A stretch of 56,884 nt of DNA from Nitrosomonas mobilis (GCF_900103035.1 NZ_FMWO01000063.1:1-56884), one strand, 5' to 3'; shown: positions 43,317 to 54,548, counted from the stretch's first letter. Notes: a model not told the origin generated them from the sequence alone. Made by a program: numbers and translations.

Positions 43317-43553
43317 ACCGCCGTCTATGCGAACGTGCTCAGCGCTGATTTCGGCCTTCACTACCTTCGACTGCGTATTCCAGACCAAGGTTGCCACTGA
43401 TTCCAGACGAAGCCTGCCACCCATTCCACGCGAAAGCTGCCACTGATTCCACGGCAAAGCTGCCACCTTGGCAAGCTGCCTGATTTCCCCATCAAAACGT
43501 CCGGCGCGGGATAACTAACGGTACTCTGCTCCTTTTCATCCGGAGAGGGCCAG

Positions 43554-44498
43554 ATGCCAGCGATGAGGTTATCCATGCGTAAAATCAAAGAAGTCCTTCG
43601 GCTCAAGTGGGAGCGAGGTCTGAGCAACCGACAGGTTGCCGCAGCCTGCGGCATCAGTCGCCCCACTGTGAGCGAGTATCTGCGGCGCGCTGCTGAGGCG
43701 GAGCTTGGCTGGCCGCTGCCAGAGGATCTGAGTGAAGCCCAGCTGGAGCAACGGCTGTTCCCGCCACCACCGGATCTGCCGGCACAGGCCCGAGGCATTC
43801 CGGACTGGCAGCGGATCCACGATGAGCTCCGGGGCAAGAACGTCACCCTGTTCCTGCTCTGGCAGGAGTACCGGGAAGCCAATCCGGATGGCTACCAGTA
43901 CAGCTGGTTCTGCGAGCACTACCGGGCCTGGCAGGGCAAACTGGATCTGGTGATGCGTCAGGACCACCGAGCCGGTGAAAAGCTGTTCGTGGACTATGCT
44001 GGGCACACGGTGCCCTACACCCTGATCAAGAAAGAGGTGGAGGTCCGGATCACCCACAACACCATCGAATGCTTCCACCGGGGCAACCGGATCGCCAGCC
44101 ACCGGCGTTCGGATCAGAAGGGTCGGCATAGCACCATCGCCGCTCACATGCCGGAGTCCCATCGCCAAGCCGGCGAGTGGACCCCAGAGCGACTGACCGC
44201 CTGGGCAGCCAAGACTGGACCGGCAACTGAAAAGCTTATCCGTACCGCGCTGGGGGCAAGAAAGCACCCGCAACAGGCCTATCGGTCCTGTCTGGGCATT
44301 CTCCGGCTGGGCCAGAGTTACGGCGAGGCACGATTAGAACGTGCCTGCCAACGCGCCCTGATGCTGGGCAGTTGCCGATACAAGAGCATCGAATCCATCC
44401 TCAAACACCGCCTGGATGAGCAGCCCCTGGAAGAGCAACAAGACCTGGCCTTACCCGACACACACGACAACATCCGCGGCCCTGCCTACTACCACTGA
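43554..44498 (+). CDS. istA: IstA transposase with large in-frame deletion
   Basis: The 314-aa protein has the N-terminal helix-turn-helix (SNRQVAAACGISRPTVSEYL) and the first Asp of the DDE core (KLFVDYAGHTVPY, near residue 146). It then runs directly into YTLIKKEVEVRITHNTIECF, which in normal IstA follows about 190 residues later after VPY. The second Asp and the Glu are therefore absent. The repeated GTGCCCTAC-type junction suggests a deletion between short direct repeats. It should be inactive in catalysis but still bind the ends. It is 11 bp upstream of istB. Confidence 0.85.
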   Translation: MPAMRLSMRKIKEVLRLKWERGLSNRQVAAACGISRPTVSEYLRRAAEAELGWPLPEDLSEAQLEQRLFPPPPDLPAQARGIPDWQRIHDELRGKNVTLFLLWQEYREANPDGYQYSWFCEHYRAWQGKLDLVMRQDHRAGEKLFVDYAGHTVPYTLIKKEVEVRITHNTIECFHRGNRIASHRRSDQKGRHSTIAAHMPESHRQAGEWTPERLTAWAAKTGPATEKLIRTALGARKHPQQAYRSCLGILRLGQSYGEARLERACQRALMLGSCRYKSIESILKHRLDEQPLEEQQDLALPDTHDNIRGPAYYH

Positions 44499-44509
44499 AG
44501 GAATCTGAC

Positions 44510-45265
44510 ATGCTAAAACACCCCACACTGGATAAGCTCCACGCCCTCAAACTGACCGGCATGGCCGCCGCCCTAGAGGATCAGTCGGCCACCCCCGACA
44601 TCACCGATCTGAGCTTCGAGGAGCGCCTCGGGCTGCTGGTCGACCGGGAAATGACGGAACGGGACAACCGGCGCATGAGCAGCCGGCTACGCCGGGCCAA
44701 ACTGCGACACGCCGCCATCCTCGAAGACATTGATTACCGGAACTCACGCGGGCTGGATAAAGGGCTTATCCAGAGCCTGGCCAGCTGCCAGTGGGTGAAG
44801 GAACACCTGAACGCGCTGATCACCGGTCCCACCGGGGTCGGGAAAACCTGGCTGGCCTGTGCTCTGGCACACAAAGCCTGCCGGGAGGGTTACACCGCCC
44901 AGTACGTCCGCCTGACCCGACTGCTACGGGAACTGACCATCGCCAAAGGCGATGGCCAATACTCAAAGCTCCTGACCAGCCTGGCCAAGGTCGACGTGCT
45001 GATCCTGGACGACTGGGGGCTGATGAAGCTGAGCGCCGAGAACCGGCGAGACTTGCTGGAGGTACTGGAGGACCGGCATGGCCGGCGCTCCACCATTGCC
45101 ACCAGCCAACTACCCATTGAGGAATGGCACGGCGTGATCGGTGACGCCACACTAGCAGACGCCATTCTGGACCGACTCGTTCACAACGCTTACAAGATCA
45201 ATCTACGGGGCGAATCCATGCGAAAACAGCAGGCAAAGTTGACGGGCACTGAGACTTCGGAGTAA
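44510..45265 (+). CDS. istB: IstB, IS21 helper ATPase
   Basis: The 251-aa AAA+ ATPase has Walker A (TGPTGVGKTWLACAL, near 106), Walker B (VLILDDWGL, near 165) and sensor region (HGRRSTIATSQLPIEEW). IstB assembles on target DNA and activates IstA. It appears complete. Confidence 0.93.
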   Translation: MLKHPTLDKLHALKLTGMAAALEDQSATPDITDLSFEERLGLLVDREMTERDNRRMSSRLRRAKLRHAAILEDIDYRNSRGLDKGLIQSLASCQWVKEHLNALITGPTGVGKTWLACALAHKACREGYTAQYVRLTRLLRELTIAKGDGQYSKLLTSLAKVDVLILDDWGLMKLSAENRRDLLEVLEDRHGRRSTIATSQLPIEEWHGVIGDATLADAILDRLVHNAYKINLRGESMRKQQAKLTGTETSE

Positions 45266-45541
45266 GAAGAGAAACCCCGCGTCGCTACACTCCGATGGGT
45301 GGCAGCCTTGCCCCGGTCCGGGTGGCAGGCTTCACGTGGAATGGGTGGCAACCTTCAGCGGTTTACGCACTTCGACGTGGCCATACTGGTCTTCCTGCAT
45401 AACGTAGACATTAAATTTCGAGTCTATCTCATCTGCCTGTGCTGCGCCTGGAACGTGTCTCAGAAATTGTTCTTGTTAGAAAACGTGCTGTTAGACGTAA
45501 CGTAGACAATTAAGACATGACGCGTTCCGTACCCCGGCAGG

Positions 45542-45913
45542 GTGCCAATTGGCCTCCGTCAGAGGCGCTCGGTCAATAGCATTAAGGCATCAGATCAACA
45601 ATGCGGTGCTGCGATGCTTCAACTCACGTCTGACCATGGACAGCAGTCCTCAGCTGCGGTTGTGGCCATTAACTATGAAAAACTTCTTGAAGAAACCCTC
45701 AAGCGCTTATTTGCCCTATACGGCGATTACATGACGAGCGAACAGGTCTCTCGCGAGCTTAATTATTCCGAAAACTACTTCAGGAAAAAAATAGGTAATG
45801 CTCAATATCAACACCTGGCTTGGGTAAAGGTGATCAACCCAGCACGCAAAAAAAAGGGCAGATTCTGGGTATATGGAACTGCTGCTGTCGCCACTTATCT
45901 TGGGCAAGTGTAG
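45542..45913 (+). CDS. Small putative DNA-binding protein, last codons replaced by IS3
   Basis: The 123-aa frame (a start at 45614 is equally likely) contains a possible helix-turn-helix: YMTSEQVSRELNYSENYFRK then KIGNAQYQHLAWVKV. The stop TAG lies within the IS3 end; joining the flanks without the IS and one target copy gives GQGS and a stop. So the insertion altered only the last residues. It precedes the traF-traH-traG block and may have regulated it. Confidence 0.5.
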   Translation: MPIGLRQRRSVNSIKASDQQCGAAMLQLTSDHGQQSSAAVVAINYEKLLEETLKRLFALYGDYMTSEQVSRELNYSENYFRKKIGNAQYQHLAWVKVINPARKKKGRFWVYGTAAVATYLGQV

Positions 45914-45981
45914 TGGCATAGTGGATCTGGCCACCTGATTTTGAGTGTATGATCACTCACATAATGAATCAGGTGAAGACA

Positions 45982-47144
<1,163 letters not shown>

Positions 47145-47174
47145 AACACTTGACCACTACAAAGGAAGTTGAAT

Positions 47175-48206
47175 ATGCGGGTTTCATTAGCATTAGCTTC
47201 GGCTCTGTTAATTTCGCTAGCTCATTCAGTTAAAGCGGATACTCAAGAAGAACCTTCTCTGCCATCTGCAGGAAGTGAAAATTTCTATAAAGGGAAGGCA
47301 GAAGGCTGGTTTTGGTACAAAGATCCCCCTGAGGAGATTCCTGAGGAACCTTTAAAGCCTCCCCCCCCTCCTCCGCCTTCCCCCGCTCCTGAGAAAGAGC
47401 CGGAAAAACAAGAACCTCCTGCGCCAAAAGGTCCGGAGGTTTTCAGCGTGGCGTGGATTAAGAAAAATCTCCCCGTCTATCGTGATCGAGCAATTGATAA
47501 CCCGACTGACGCTAACGTTCAGGCCTATTATTACTTGCAGCGCGTCATGATGGACAAAGCCTCACAGTTCTCTGAAGCTTCGTCGAGAGTAATCATGAAG
47601 GATCCATTCCTGGATGAGGATAGTCGTCGCCCTGTTGCAACTTACGCAGCTAATGCTCTAAATCGGGAAGTTACATCAAACAAAGACAAGGTTCTTCGAG
47701 GTCTTGGCAACAAGGTTGGTTTATTTTTCTTTTTTAAATCGAACTGCATTCTTTGTGCTGAGCAGGCCAGTGTCTTGCAATCGCTGACAAATTCCACTGG
47801 AATAAATATTATTCCAGTCTCAGTGGATGGTAAGCCTCTAGATAACAACGCTTTTCCTGATTATCGTATCGACGATGGCCAGTCTAAAAAACTCGAAGTG
47901 TTTCAAACCCCGGCTTTAGCGCTTGCGATTCCTCCAAATAAGACTGAAATAGTCGGCTATGGCGCAATTACGCTTGACGTACTGTTTAATCGAATATTAA
48001 TTGCTGCGCGCGATACAGGTCTTATTGATAAGAAGACGTTTGACAGTACACAACCATTCTTTGATAACGGACTTCTATCCCTAGATGATAACGACGGCAT
48101 TGATGAAGATCTTCTGAATAGTCCTGAGAAATTCGTTGAAGCAATGAAGAAGAAATTGGCACGCAAGGCTATTGATGGGGAGCCTCACAATGAGACTGAA
48201 AAGTAA
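47175..48206 (+). CDS. traF: F-type T4SS protein TraF
   Basis: The 343-aa precursor starts at the ATG with AAGGAAG upstream and has a signal peptide (residues 1-22). Then comes FYKGKAEGWFWYKDPPEE, a hallmark of F-type TraF. A Pro/Glu/Lys-rich linker (about residues 48-85) precedes the thioredoxin-like domain (GLFFFFKSNCILCAEQASVL, with the CxxC motif). It acts in the periplasm in pilus assembly and mating-pair stabilisation. It is unrelated to the RP4-type TraF peptidase at 16.7 kb. It overlaps traH by 17 bp. Confidence 0.88.
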   Translation: MRVSLALASALLISLAHSVKADTQEEPSLPSAGSENFYKGKAEGWFWYKDPPEEIPEEPLKPPPPPPPSPAPEKEPEKQEPPAPKGPEVFSVAWIKKNLPVYRDRAIDNPTDANVQAYYYLQRVMMDKASQFSEASSRVIMKDPFLDEDSRRPVATYAANALNREVTSNKDKVLRGLGNKVGLFFFFKSNCILCAEQASVLQSLTNSTGINIIPVSVDGKPLDNNAFPDYRIDDGQSKKLEVFQTPALALAIPPNKTEIVGYGAITLDVLFNRILIAARDTGLIDKKTFDSTQPFFDNGLLSLDDNDGIDEDLLNSPEKFVEAMKKKLARKAIDGEPHNETEK

Positions 48207-49617
48207 TACCTTAATCTTTGCTGCGCTATTGGGTTTAGCGCCGCTTGGTGCACACGCGGATATACAGTCTCAACTCGACTCAATGTTTGATTCGATGTCG
48301 AATGTTACCGACGCCGGTGCTTATGAGACAGCTACACGAGGCGTCATCACTGGGGGCTCCTTACGAGTTCGCAATAAGATCTCAACTACACCTATTGTAT
48401 CCTTCAGACCACCGTCATTTCAGGCTGGGTGTGGCGGGATCGATATGTTCGCGGGGTCTTTCTCGTTTATCAACGCACAACAATTCGTTCAATCGCTCCG
48501 GTCTGTAGCGTCGAACGCCGTCGGCGTTGCATCTGGCTACGCATTCAAGCTTGCACTGAATGCTATGGGCCCTACAGTTCATAACGTTATTCAGAATCTC
48601 CAGGAGGTTATGCAGGACATCAATAGTTTGATGTCTAACTCCTGCCAACTCGCCCAAGGTTTGGTAACTGACGCTTTCAGTTCGTTCACCTCTAAGGAGA
48701 CAATGCGCGCAGCCAACATCAACGTCACTTCGGGGGTGGGCGATGCGTTTGCTTCTCTTATGCCTGGTAGCTTGACTTCGAAATCTCCTAAAGAACAGCA
48801 AAACGACGCCGGGCATTTTAAGTCCTGCGAAGATATCGGCAACGTTCTCTGGTGCTCTATGGAGCAGTATGGTGCAAGAAGTTTCTTCACATACGGTTCA
48901 AGGCAGACTGATGAAATGATCATGTCTTTTACGGGGACCGTGATTATTAAGTCACTGACTGATTCCGAAGACGGTAAGGGGAAAGTTCCTGAGACCCAGT
49001 ATTTCGGTCCCACGGGTATTACACTACAGGATATTGTTGAGGGGAAAAAAGAAGAACAGGTGTCGATCTACGACTGTTCTGCAGATGAAGCTGCATGCAT
49101 GGAGATCAAGAGCCAGCAAATTGCATTCGATGGTCTTGCCGAAAAGATTGTTAAGTCATTCAATGGTAATTCGAACTCTCCAGGTATCGTTTATAAGTGG
49201 GCAACCAATGTTGGTTCTTTCAATGCAGATGAAGTAGCTGTTATTAGCGCACTGCAGAAAGCTGGTTTCTCCGCGATGATTCAACGCATTGCTCAGCGAA
49301 GTGAGTCGATGGCAAAAGGATTTGTTGCCGCACACGCCAAAATGCTTGCTTTGGAAGGGGCTTATTCGCTCACATCCTCCTACATTAATACCGCTGAATC
49401 TGTGCTTCAACGGGGGAAAATGGTTGATCAATTAGGCGAGAAGAGTCGAGATTTTATTGTCGACGCACGTAATCGTTTAACCTCGGAGCATCTGGCACTT
49501 CAAGCTAAATACGGTAACGATAATGACATGTATAAGGATTGGACTGTCCGCATGGAAGTTATCCCGCCTCCGAATTTTATTTCGACTATGGGCAATCGTT
49601 CTGTGAGGGCTCAGTAA
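48190..49617 (+). CDS. traH: F-type T4SS protein TraH
   Basis: The 475-aa precursor begins at ATG 48190 with a signal peptide (LIFAALLGLAPLGAHA). The TraH signature is visible: MFDSMSNVTDAGAYET and FQAGCGGIDMFAGSFSFINA, then a long helical region. It is periplasmic and works with TraF and TraG in pilus retraction and mating. It overlaps traF by 17 bp and shares one base (TAATG) with traG. Confidence 0.9.
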   Translation: MRLKSNTLIFAALLGLAPLGAHADIQSQLDSMFDSMSNVTDAGAYETATRGVITGGSLRVRNKISTTPIVSFRPPSFQAGCGGIDMFAGSFSFINAQQFVQSLRSVASNAVGVASGYAFKLALNAMGPTVHNVIQNLQEVMQDINSLMSNSCQLAQGLVTDAFSSFTSKETMRAANINVTSGVGDAFASLMPGSLTSKSPKEQQNDAGHFKSCEDIGNVLWCSMEQYGARSFFTYGSRQTDEMIMSFTGTVIIKSLTDSEDGKGKVPETQYFGPTGITLQDIVEGKKEEQVSIYDCSADEAACMEIKSQQIAFDGLAEKIVKSFNGNSNSPGIVYKWATNVGSFNADEVAVISALQKAGFSAMIQRIAQRSESMAKGFVAAHAKMLALEGAYSLTSSYINTAESVLQRGKMVDQLGEKSRDFIVDARNRLTSEHLALQAKYGNDNDMYKDWTVRMEVIPPPNFISTMGNRSVRAQ

Positions 49618-52600
49618 TGGAGTTCACTATCTATTCGGTAGGTTCAGCCTCCTACCTTGAAGAGGTCTTGAATGCCGTGGCCATGATCTGCGGCACCGGT
49701 GATGTTGAGTCTTTGGCCAAAATTGGTTTTTTGATTGGCACGCTTTTCCTTGGTTTCCAGGCTGTATATAAAAATCAGGCGATACCATTCCACCAGGTTG
49801 GCGTTTGCTTAATCCTCTATCTGGCGATGTATGGTCCGTCCGGACGCGCAATCATCGAAGACGTGTATGACGGCACCGTCACGGTCGTAGACAATGTTCC
49901 GTTGGGGCCGCTGATGGTTGGCTCAACCATCTCCAACGTCGGCTACAACATCACCCACCTGATGGAGCAGGCGTTCTCTACACCTTCGATGACAAATTAT
50001 GGTTTTGCTGACCCAATCGAGACTCTTATGAGAGTTCGGTCGGTGACGGGCAACTTGATGTCGATACCTGCCTTTACAAACGGTGGTACCGTCAATCAGG
50101 ACCTACTTTCATCCTGGTCCAATTACTTTCGCGAATGCACCCTCGCTGGCATGGGGGACGACATGACGGTTTATGCGAATGTCGCTCGTAGCAACGATCC
50201 AATGCAATCAGCGAAATTCTCCAGCAACGTCTATTACACACAAATTTTTGATGGTACCGCCGGCGGCCGGACGTTGAGTTGTTCAGATGCTCATAGCGCT
50301 TTGGTCTCTGCAACTAATTCGTCATCTGACAACGTGATGGAGGAAGTGGCTACGGCTGGTTTCCAGCGTCCAGGCAAGATTGTGAGTGGTGATGAGGTCA
50401 CCACACGGATCGGTGATTCTCTTTATGCTTTGAACCTTTCCTCGATGGATGCCCGCGCGTTCACGATGGCTTCCATCCTTTACCCGATTTTCACTCAAGC
50501 ACCTGGTCAAAAGGCGGTTGAGGATCTTCAGGGTAGTTATGCAGTGATGATGAGTCAGGCCCAAGCTCAGCAAAACACCCAGTGGGCAGCAGAAGGTACG
50601 ATGTTCACGAAGTACGTTCGGCCCTTTATGACGTTCTTTGAAGGTTTGATCTATGCGATCACCCCCCTAATGGCGTTCTTAATTGCTATGGGTGGTTTTG
50701 GCATTAGCCTGATCGGTAAGTACATGATGCTGCTCGCATGGATGGTGTTGTGGATGCCGGCGCTGTCCATCGTGAATTTATACACTGTGTCCTCCACCGC
50801 GTCGGTGATGCAGGGGTTGTTGAATACCTCGTCATTTGACGTGGGCGGTGCGGCTGTATCTTTTGAGATGCTGAAGCAAATGCAGCCAGCCCTTGAGCAA
50901 GCTGTTCGCGTTGCAGGCCTGATGGCCTCGTCAGTGCCAGCAATCTGCTTGTTTCTTGTTTCGGGAACCGCCATCGCTGCATCTGGTATCGCCGGGCGTA
51001 TGAACGGTTCCGATCAGATCAACGAAAAAATAGCTTCTCCCGACGTCATCACGCCTGCAGCAGGGCTTCAGACGACGCCTTTCGCTACCAGTGATTACGA
51101 CAAAGGCCTGCGTATTAATGGTTCAGAAAATCAACGCGGCGATATTTCGGTAGGCTCAATGATGAGTGAGGGGCTCTCCAGCACGCGCACTCGTGCCGAA
51201 GCTTCCGCTGAAAGTTTCTCGAAACAACTTACCAGCGCCTACGGCCGTCAACTGGACAGTTCAAACAGCATCGGTGACCAGGCAGCAGTTGGCCGTGGTT
51301 TGCAGAGCTCCTTTGGTATGAATAGCGATGCTGGCTTTCAAGCCGGTATCGACCAGTTACGGCAGCAAGGGTATTCCTCGACTCAAATTGAGGCCGGCAT
51401 TGCCAGTGTCGCTTTGCGTGGCGGTGCCTCTGGTACCGCGGGGCTAAGTGCTAAGGCCGAAGCACCAGGCGGAACTGGAGGGAGTGCTGGGGTGGGTGTT
51501 AGCGGTGGTGTGGATGCATCCAATACCAGTCAGTCGTCCAGATCTGACAACATGAACAGCTCCGAGAACGTTAACAATGCGGTAAAAGCCGTTCTTGGCG
51601 AGAGAATTGCCAACTCTTTGAATCGTACACAGGGTTATAACCTCGCTCAAAATTTTGACCATTCAGAGAGATCTGGTGTCTCCAAATCAGATCAGGAGAG
51701 TCTTTCTAAATCAGCTCAGCAAACGCTATCCGATCAGAAGGCGTTCCAACAAGCTGAATCCTTTGTGCGGTCCGCCGGCTACAGTGAGAATTTTAAATTG
51801 GATTCCTGGGCAGGTAAGGTTGTTGGTGAGGGTCGCGATGGTGCTGTCGTTTCCGATGCGATGAACAAGTACGGTGAAGAGTTCCAGGAGCATCAGCGCC
51901 AATTGAGCAACACAATGCTTGATCCTCGTCGAGCTGATGCTGCTGCTGCTCTTATGACACTTGCTAAGCATGGTGATTTTTCGTCGCTTGACGGTCCAGC
52001 TGTTGATTACGACCGCTATGCAAATCTTCGAGCACCTGCCGCCGGTAACCTCGAAGGAGAAACGCAGCGTGCTGGCCATTCTGTTGATACGTCCAGCTTC
52101 AATTCTTCATTCGCTGGAAGGAAAGATGCTGCGATCCATAATTCCAATCCTGGTGGTGAGTACCAGCGCATGCAGCCGGTGGTGGAAAACGACGCGCAGG
52201 TGTACGGCCAATCAGCTATAAAACCTGCAGTTGATCAAGCCGAGAGTCGCATTCGTGGCCTGGCTAAGGACGTGCATGATTTTGGGGAGTCCTCCGGCGG
52301 GGGGATTGCTGCTATCACCAACAACATTGGTAGCACACTTGGGATGCGAGGTAACAGGGAGGAATACCTTGAGGAAGGCCGTCACCTGGGGTTGAATGAC
52401 GCGCAAGCTGAAGTCTTTGCGACTGCGCGTGTTGGTGGTTTCGGTGACAACTCCAAAGATCACTGGGACGCTTATGCGGATTCGGTTGGAATGGACCATG
52501 ACTTGCGTGACGGCATGTACCAGCAACTGATTCAAGCTGGCTTGCACGATAACGGGTCAGGAGCACAGCTCGCGGATATTCGTACGTTAAACGATCGTGA

Positions 52601-52649
52601 TTCGGTAACAGATCGCATGAGTTTGAGTATCCCGCGCTCGGGTCAGTAA
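49617..52649 (+). CDS. traG: F-type T4SS protein TraG (mating-pair stabilisation)
   Basis: The protein is about 1010 aa and starts at the ATG overlapping the traH stop. The N-terminal half is an inner-membrane domain with several segments (about 33-60, 330-400 and 440-480) and the FEGLIYAITPLMAFLIAMGG motif of TraG_N. The C-terminal half is a long periplasmic or translocated region rich in Ser, Gln and Gly with no membrane segments. F TraG also takes part in entry exclusion. It ends the traF-traH-traG block and is followed by a terminator. The rest of an F-type mating system is absent here. Confidence 0.9.
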   Translation: MEFTIYSVGSASYLEEVLNAVAMICGTGDVESLAKIGFLIGTLFLGFQAVYKNQAIPFHQVGVCLILYLAMYGPSGRAIIEDVYDGTVTVVDNVPLGPLMVGSTISNVGYNITHLMEQAFSTPSMTNYGFADPIETLMRVRSVTGNLMSIPAFTNGGTVNQDLLSSWSNYFRECTLAGMGDDMTVYANVARSNDPMQSAKFSSNVYYTQIFDGTAGGRTLSCSDAHSALVSATNSSSDNVMEEVATAGFQRPGKIVSGDEVTTRIGDSLYALNLSSMDARAFTMASILYPIFTQAPGQKAVEDLQGSYAVMMSQAQAQQNTQWAAEGTMFTKYVRPFMTFFEGLIYAITPLMAFLIAMGGFGISLIGKYMMLLAWMVLWMPALSIVNLYTVSSTASVMQGLLNTSSFDVGGAAVSFEMLKQMQPALEQAVRVAGLMASSVPAICLFLVSGTAIAASGIAGRMNGSDQINEKIASPDVITPAAGLQTTPFATSDYDKGLRINGSENQRGDISVGSMMSEGLSSTRTRAEASAESFSKQLTSAYGRQLDSSNSIGDQAAVGRGLQSSFGMNSDAGFQAGIDQLRQQGYSSTQIEAGIASVALRGGASGTAGLSAKAEAPGGTGGSAGVGVSGGVDASNTSQSSRSDNMNSSENVNNAVKAVLGERIANSLNRTQGYNLAQNFDHSERSGVSKSDQESLSKSAQQTLSDQKAFQQAESFVRSAGYSENFKLDSWAGKVVGEGRDGAVVSDAMNKYGEEFQEHQRQLSNTMLDPRRADAAAALMTLAKHGDFSSLDGPAVDYDRYANLRAPAAGNLEGETQRAGHSVDTSSFNSSFAGRKDAAIHNSNPGGEYQRMQPVVENDAQVYGQSAIKPAVDQAESRIRGLAKDVHDFGESSGGGIAAITNNIGSTLGMRGNREEYLEEGRHLGLNDAQAEVFATARVGGFGDNSKDHWDAYADSVGMDHDLRDGMYQQLIQAGLHDNGSGAQLADIRTLNDRDSVTDRMSLSIPRSGQ

Positions 52650-52667
52650 AAGGGCTCACGGCGCAGC

Positions 52668-52696
52668 AAAAAAACCGGCCTAATGGCCGGTTTTTT
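52668..52696. terminator. Bidirectional terminator between traG and the membrane gene
   Basis: The arms AAAAAACCGGCC and GGCCGGTTTTTT surround TAAT. The hairpin serves traG on the plus strand and the convergent gene on the minus strand. Confidence 0.9.
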
Positions 52697-53057
52697 ATTT
52701 GAGCTGTCTCATGGGCTCCGACATTTCATTCCCCTCAGTGATTACATAATGGTTGTATTCCACCTGCTGAGGCATTTGTGGTTCGTAAATGCTCGATTTG
52801 TTTGTCGCTCCACTCATGAGGCCAATCAGGCTCGAGAGCATGAAAATCACCGAGACGGCTAGCAACGCAAGAAATCCTACAGCTGCGCTAAATTTAGCGG
52901 TCAGAAGGCAGAAGCCAATCAAACTACCAAAGACAAACAGTGGCACCTTTACCTCTGGGTCTCTTCCATGGGTCAGATGCAAGGCTCCCGACCCAACAGC
53001 GAAAATCAGTGCAAGGTAAGTGTAATAACCTGCTTTTAAAACTGATCCGACCTGCAT
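52695..53057 (-). CDS. Small membrane protein of unknown function
   Basis: The 120-aa protein has three hydrophobic segments (residues 10-27, 38-60 and 60-82). A polar tail (EPQMPQQVEYNHYVITEGNE) follows. Family not recognised. It converges on traG and shares its terminator; it lies at the boundary to the ars operon. It could be an entry-exclusion-type protein, but nothing in the sequence proves this. Confidence 0.6.
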   Translation of the reverse strand: MQVGSVLKAGYYTYLALIFAVGSGALHLTHGRDPEVKVPLFVFGSLIGFCLLTAKFSAAVGFLALLAVSVIFMLSSLIGLMSGATNKSSIYEPQMPQQVEYNHYVITEGNEMSEPMRQLK

Positions 53058-53071
53058 TCAACGCGGTTTTG

Positions 53072-53183
53072 AACCAACAATAACTGCATCTATCCACCCC
53101 TGCAAACCAGAGAAAACTGCAAATGAACCTGCATTTATCCCCTTCTACCTGCATTCTATCGTCGCTAACCAGGAATAACTGCG
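53072..53183. repeat. Three degenerate 16-bp direct repeats upstream of the membrane gene
   Basis: AACCAACAATAACTGC (53072-53087), AACCAGAGAAAACTGC (53105-53120) and AACCAGGAATAACTGC (53168-53183) share 12 or more positions. Interspersed ACCTGCATT copies occur at 53050, 53127 and 53147. They lie directly upstream of the minus-strand start at 53057 and may be regulatory or a recombination boundary. Confidence 0.5.
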
Positions 53184-53214
53184 AATGAGGGCGTATTCAA
53201 ATCAATCATTGAAT

Positions 53215-54501
53215 TCAATTGATGCTAAGCCATAGTGCAAGAGCAGAAAGCGTTATCACCAAGACCGGCAGAGTCAAAACAATGCCAACTTTAAAGTAAT
53301 ACCCCCAAGTAATGATCGTATTCTTACGTGCCAATACATGCAGCCACAATAAAGTTGCCAAACTGCCTATTGGTGTTATTTTTGGCCCTAGATCGCAACC
53401 AATCACATTCGCATAAATCATGGCTTCCTTTGTTGTTCCGGTTGCGCTGCTTGCGTCGATTGATAAAGCACCAATTAGCACTGTTGGCATGTTATTCATG
53501 ATTGATGAAAGAAAAGCCGCCAGTAACCCTGTTCCAAGTGTCGCACCCCATACACCGTAATTAGCGAAAACATTCAATAAATTAGCAATGTACTCGGTTA
53601 AACCCTCGTTACGCAGTCCATATACTACTAAATACATTCCTAAAGAAAAAACAACGATTTGCCACGGAGCATCACGCAGTATTTTGCGAGTGCTGATAAT
53701 GTGACCGTTTGCTGCAACCATAAGCAATATAAGCGCACCTACCATTGCCACAAAACTGATTGGAATTCCAAACGGTTCCAATGCAAGAAAACCTACGAGC
53801 AATAAAACCAGCACTATCCAGCCAGCCTTAAATGTTGCCAAATCCCGTATTGCTTCGCTAGGTGCCCTGAGTAAGCTTAGATCATGATGCGTTGGTATAC
53901 TTCGTTTGAAGTATAAATAAAGCACTACCAAGCTACCTGCGATCGATGCGAAGTTAACCGGAATCATTACTTTTGCATACTCGGAAAAGCTGATTTTGAA
54001 AAAATCAGCAGAAACAATATTGACTAAGTTTGATACTACAAGTGGCAAGCTTGCAGTATCTGCTATGAATCCCGCAGCCATAATATAAGCCAAGGTTGCA
54101 GCGGGGCTGAATCTAAGCGCTATTAACATGGCCATCACAATTGGCGTTAAAATTAATGCAGCGCCATCATTAGCAAACAAAGCAGAAACAGCCGCACCTA
54201 ACAAAACAATAAATACAAACAGCAACCCCCCGTTTCCACCGCCCCAACGCGCGACATGCAAAGCAGCCCATTCGAAGAAGCCTGCTTCATCAAGTAACAG
54301 ACTAATGATTATGATGGCGATAAAAGCAGTAGTAGCATTCCAAACGATACTCCATACAACTGAAATATCACTAAAATTCACTATTCCCAGAGCCAAAGCA
54401 ATCATGGCACCAATGGAAGCACTCCACCCAATGCCCAAACCGCGCGGTTGCCAGATAACTAACACGAGCGTAAATGTAAAAATCAGAACAGCAATCAGCA
54501 T
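53215..54501 (-). CDS. arsB: ArsB arsenite efflux pump
   Basis: The 428-aa membrane protein has about 12 helices and the length of classical ArsB. Signature stretches include [18 protein letters not shown] and [17 protein letters not shown], then [20 protein letters not shown]. It exports arsenite or antimonite across the inner membrane, driven by the proton gradient (no arsA is present). It is the last gene of the arsR-arsI-arsC-arsB operon, 47 bp after arsC. Confidence 0.93.
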   Translation of the reverse strand: MLIAVLIFTFTLVLVIWQPRGLGIGWSASIGAMIALALGIVNFSDISVVWSIVWNATTAFIAIIIISLLLDEAGFFEWAALHVARWGGGNGGLLFVFIVLLGAAVSALFANDGAALILTPIVMAMLIALRFSPAATLAYIMAAGFIADTASLPLVVSNLVNIVSADFFKISFSEYAKVMIPVNFASIAGSLVVLYLYFKRSIPTHHDLSLLRAPSEAIRDLATFKAGWIVLVLLLVGFLALEPFGIPISFVAMVGALILLMVAANGHIISTRKILRDAPWQIVVFSLGMYLVVYGLRNEGLTEYIANLLNVFANYGVWGATLGTGLLAAFLSSIMNNMPTVLIGALSIDASSATGTTKEAMIYANVIGCDLGPKITPIGSLATLLWLHVLARKNTIITWGYYFKVGIVLTLPVLVITLSALALWLSIN

Positions 54502-54548
54502 TGAGAAGGCCCTTTTGAAATGAAAGGTCGATTGAAAGAACTCGTTTT

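Larger units (their letters stand above)
43387..45355 (+). mobile_element. IS21-family element with multiple end repeats
   Basis: Both ends carry IS21-type multiple repeats. Left, AAGGTTGCCACTGATTCCA from 43387, then further TGCCAC repeats to about 43480. Right, TGGCAGCC, TGGCAGGC and TGGCAACCTT between 45300 and 45355 in inverse orientation. The exact outer base and target duplication were not fixed. The element carries istA (with an internal deletion) and istB. Confidence 0.8.

Noticed and set aside
45357..45480. Minus-strand peptide beside the IS21 right end as a gene
   Set aside because: No start or upstream frame is visible (a stop precedes it); kept only as a possible fragment in the finding on the 433-aa gene.
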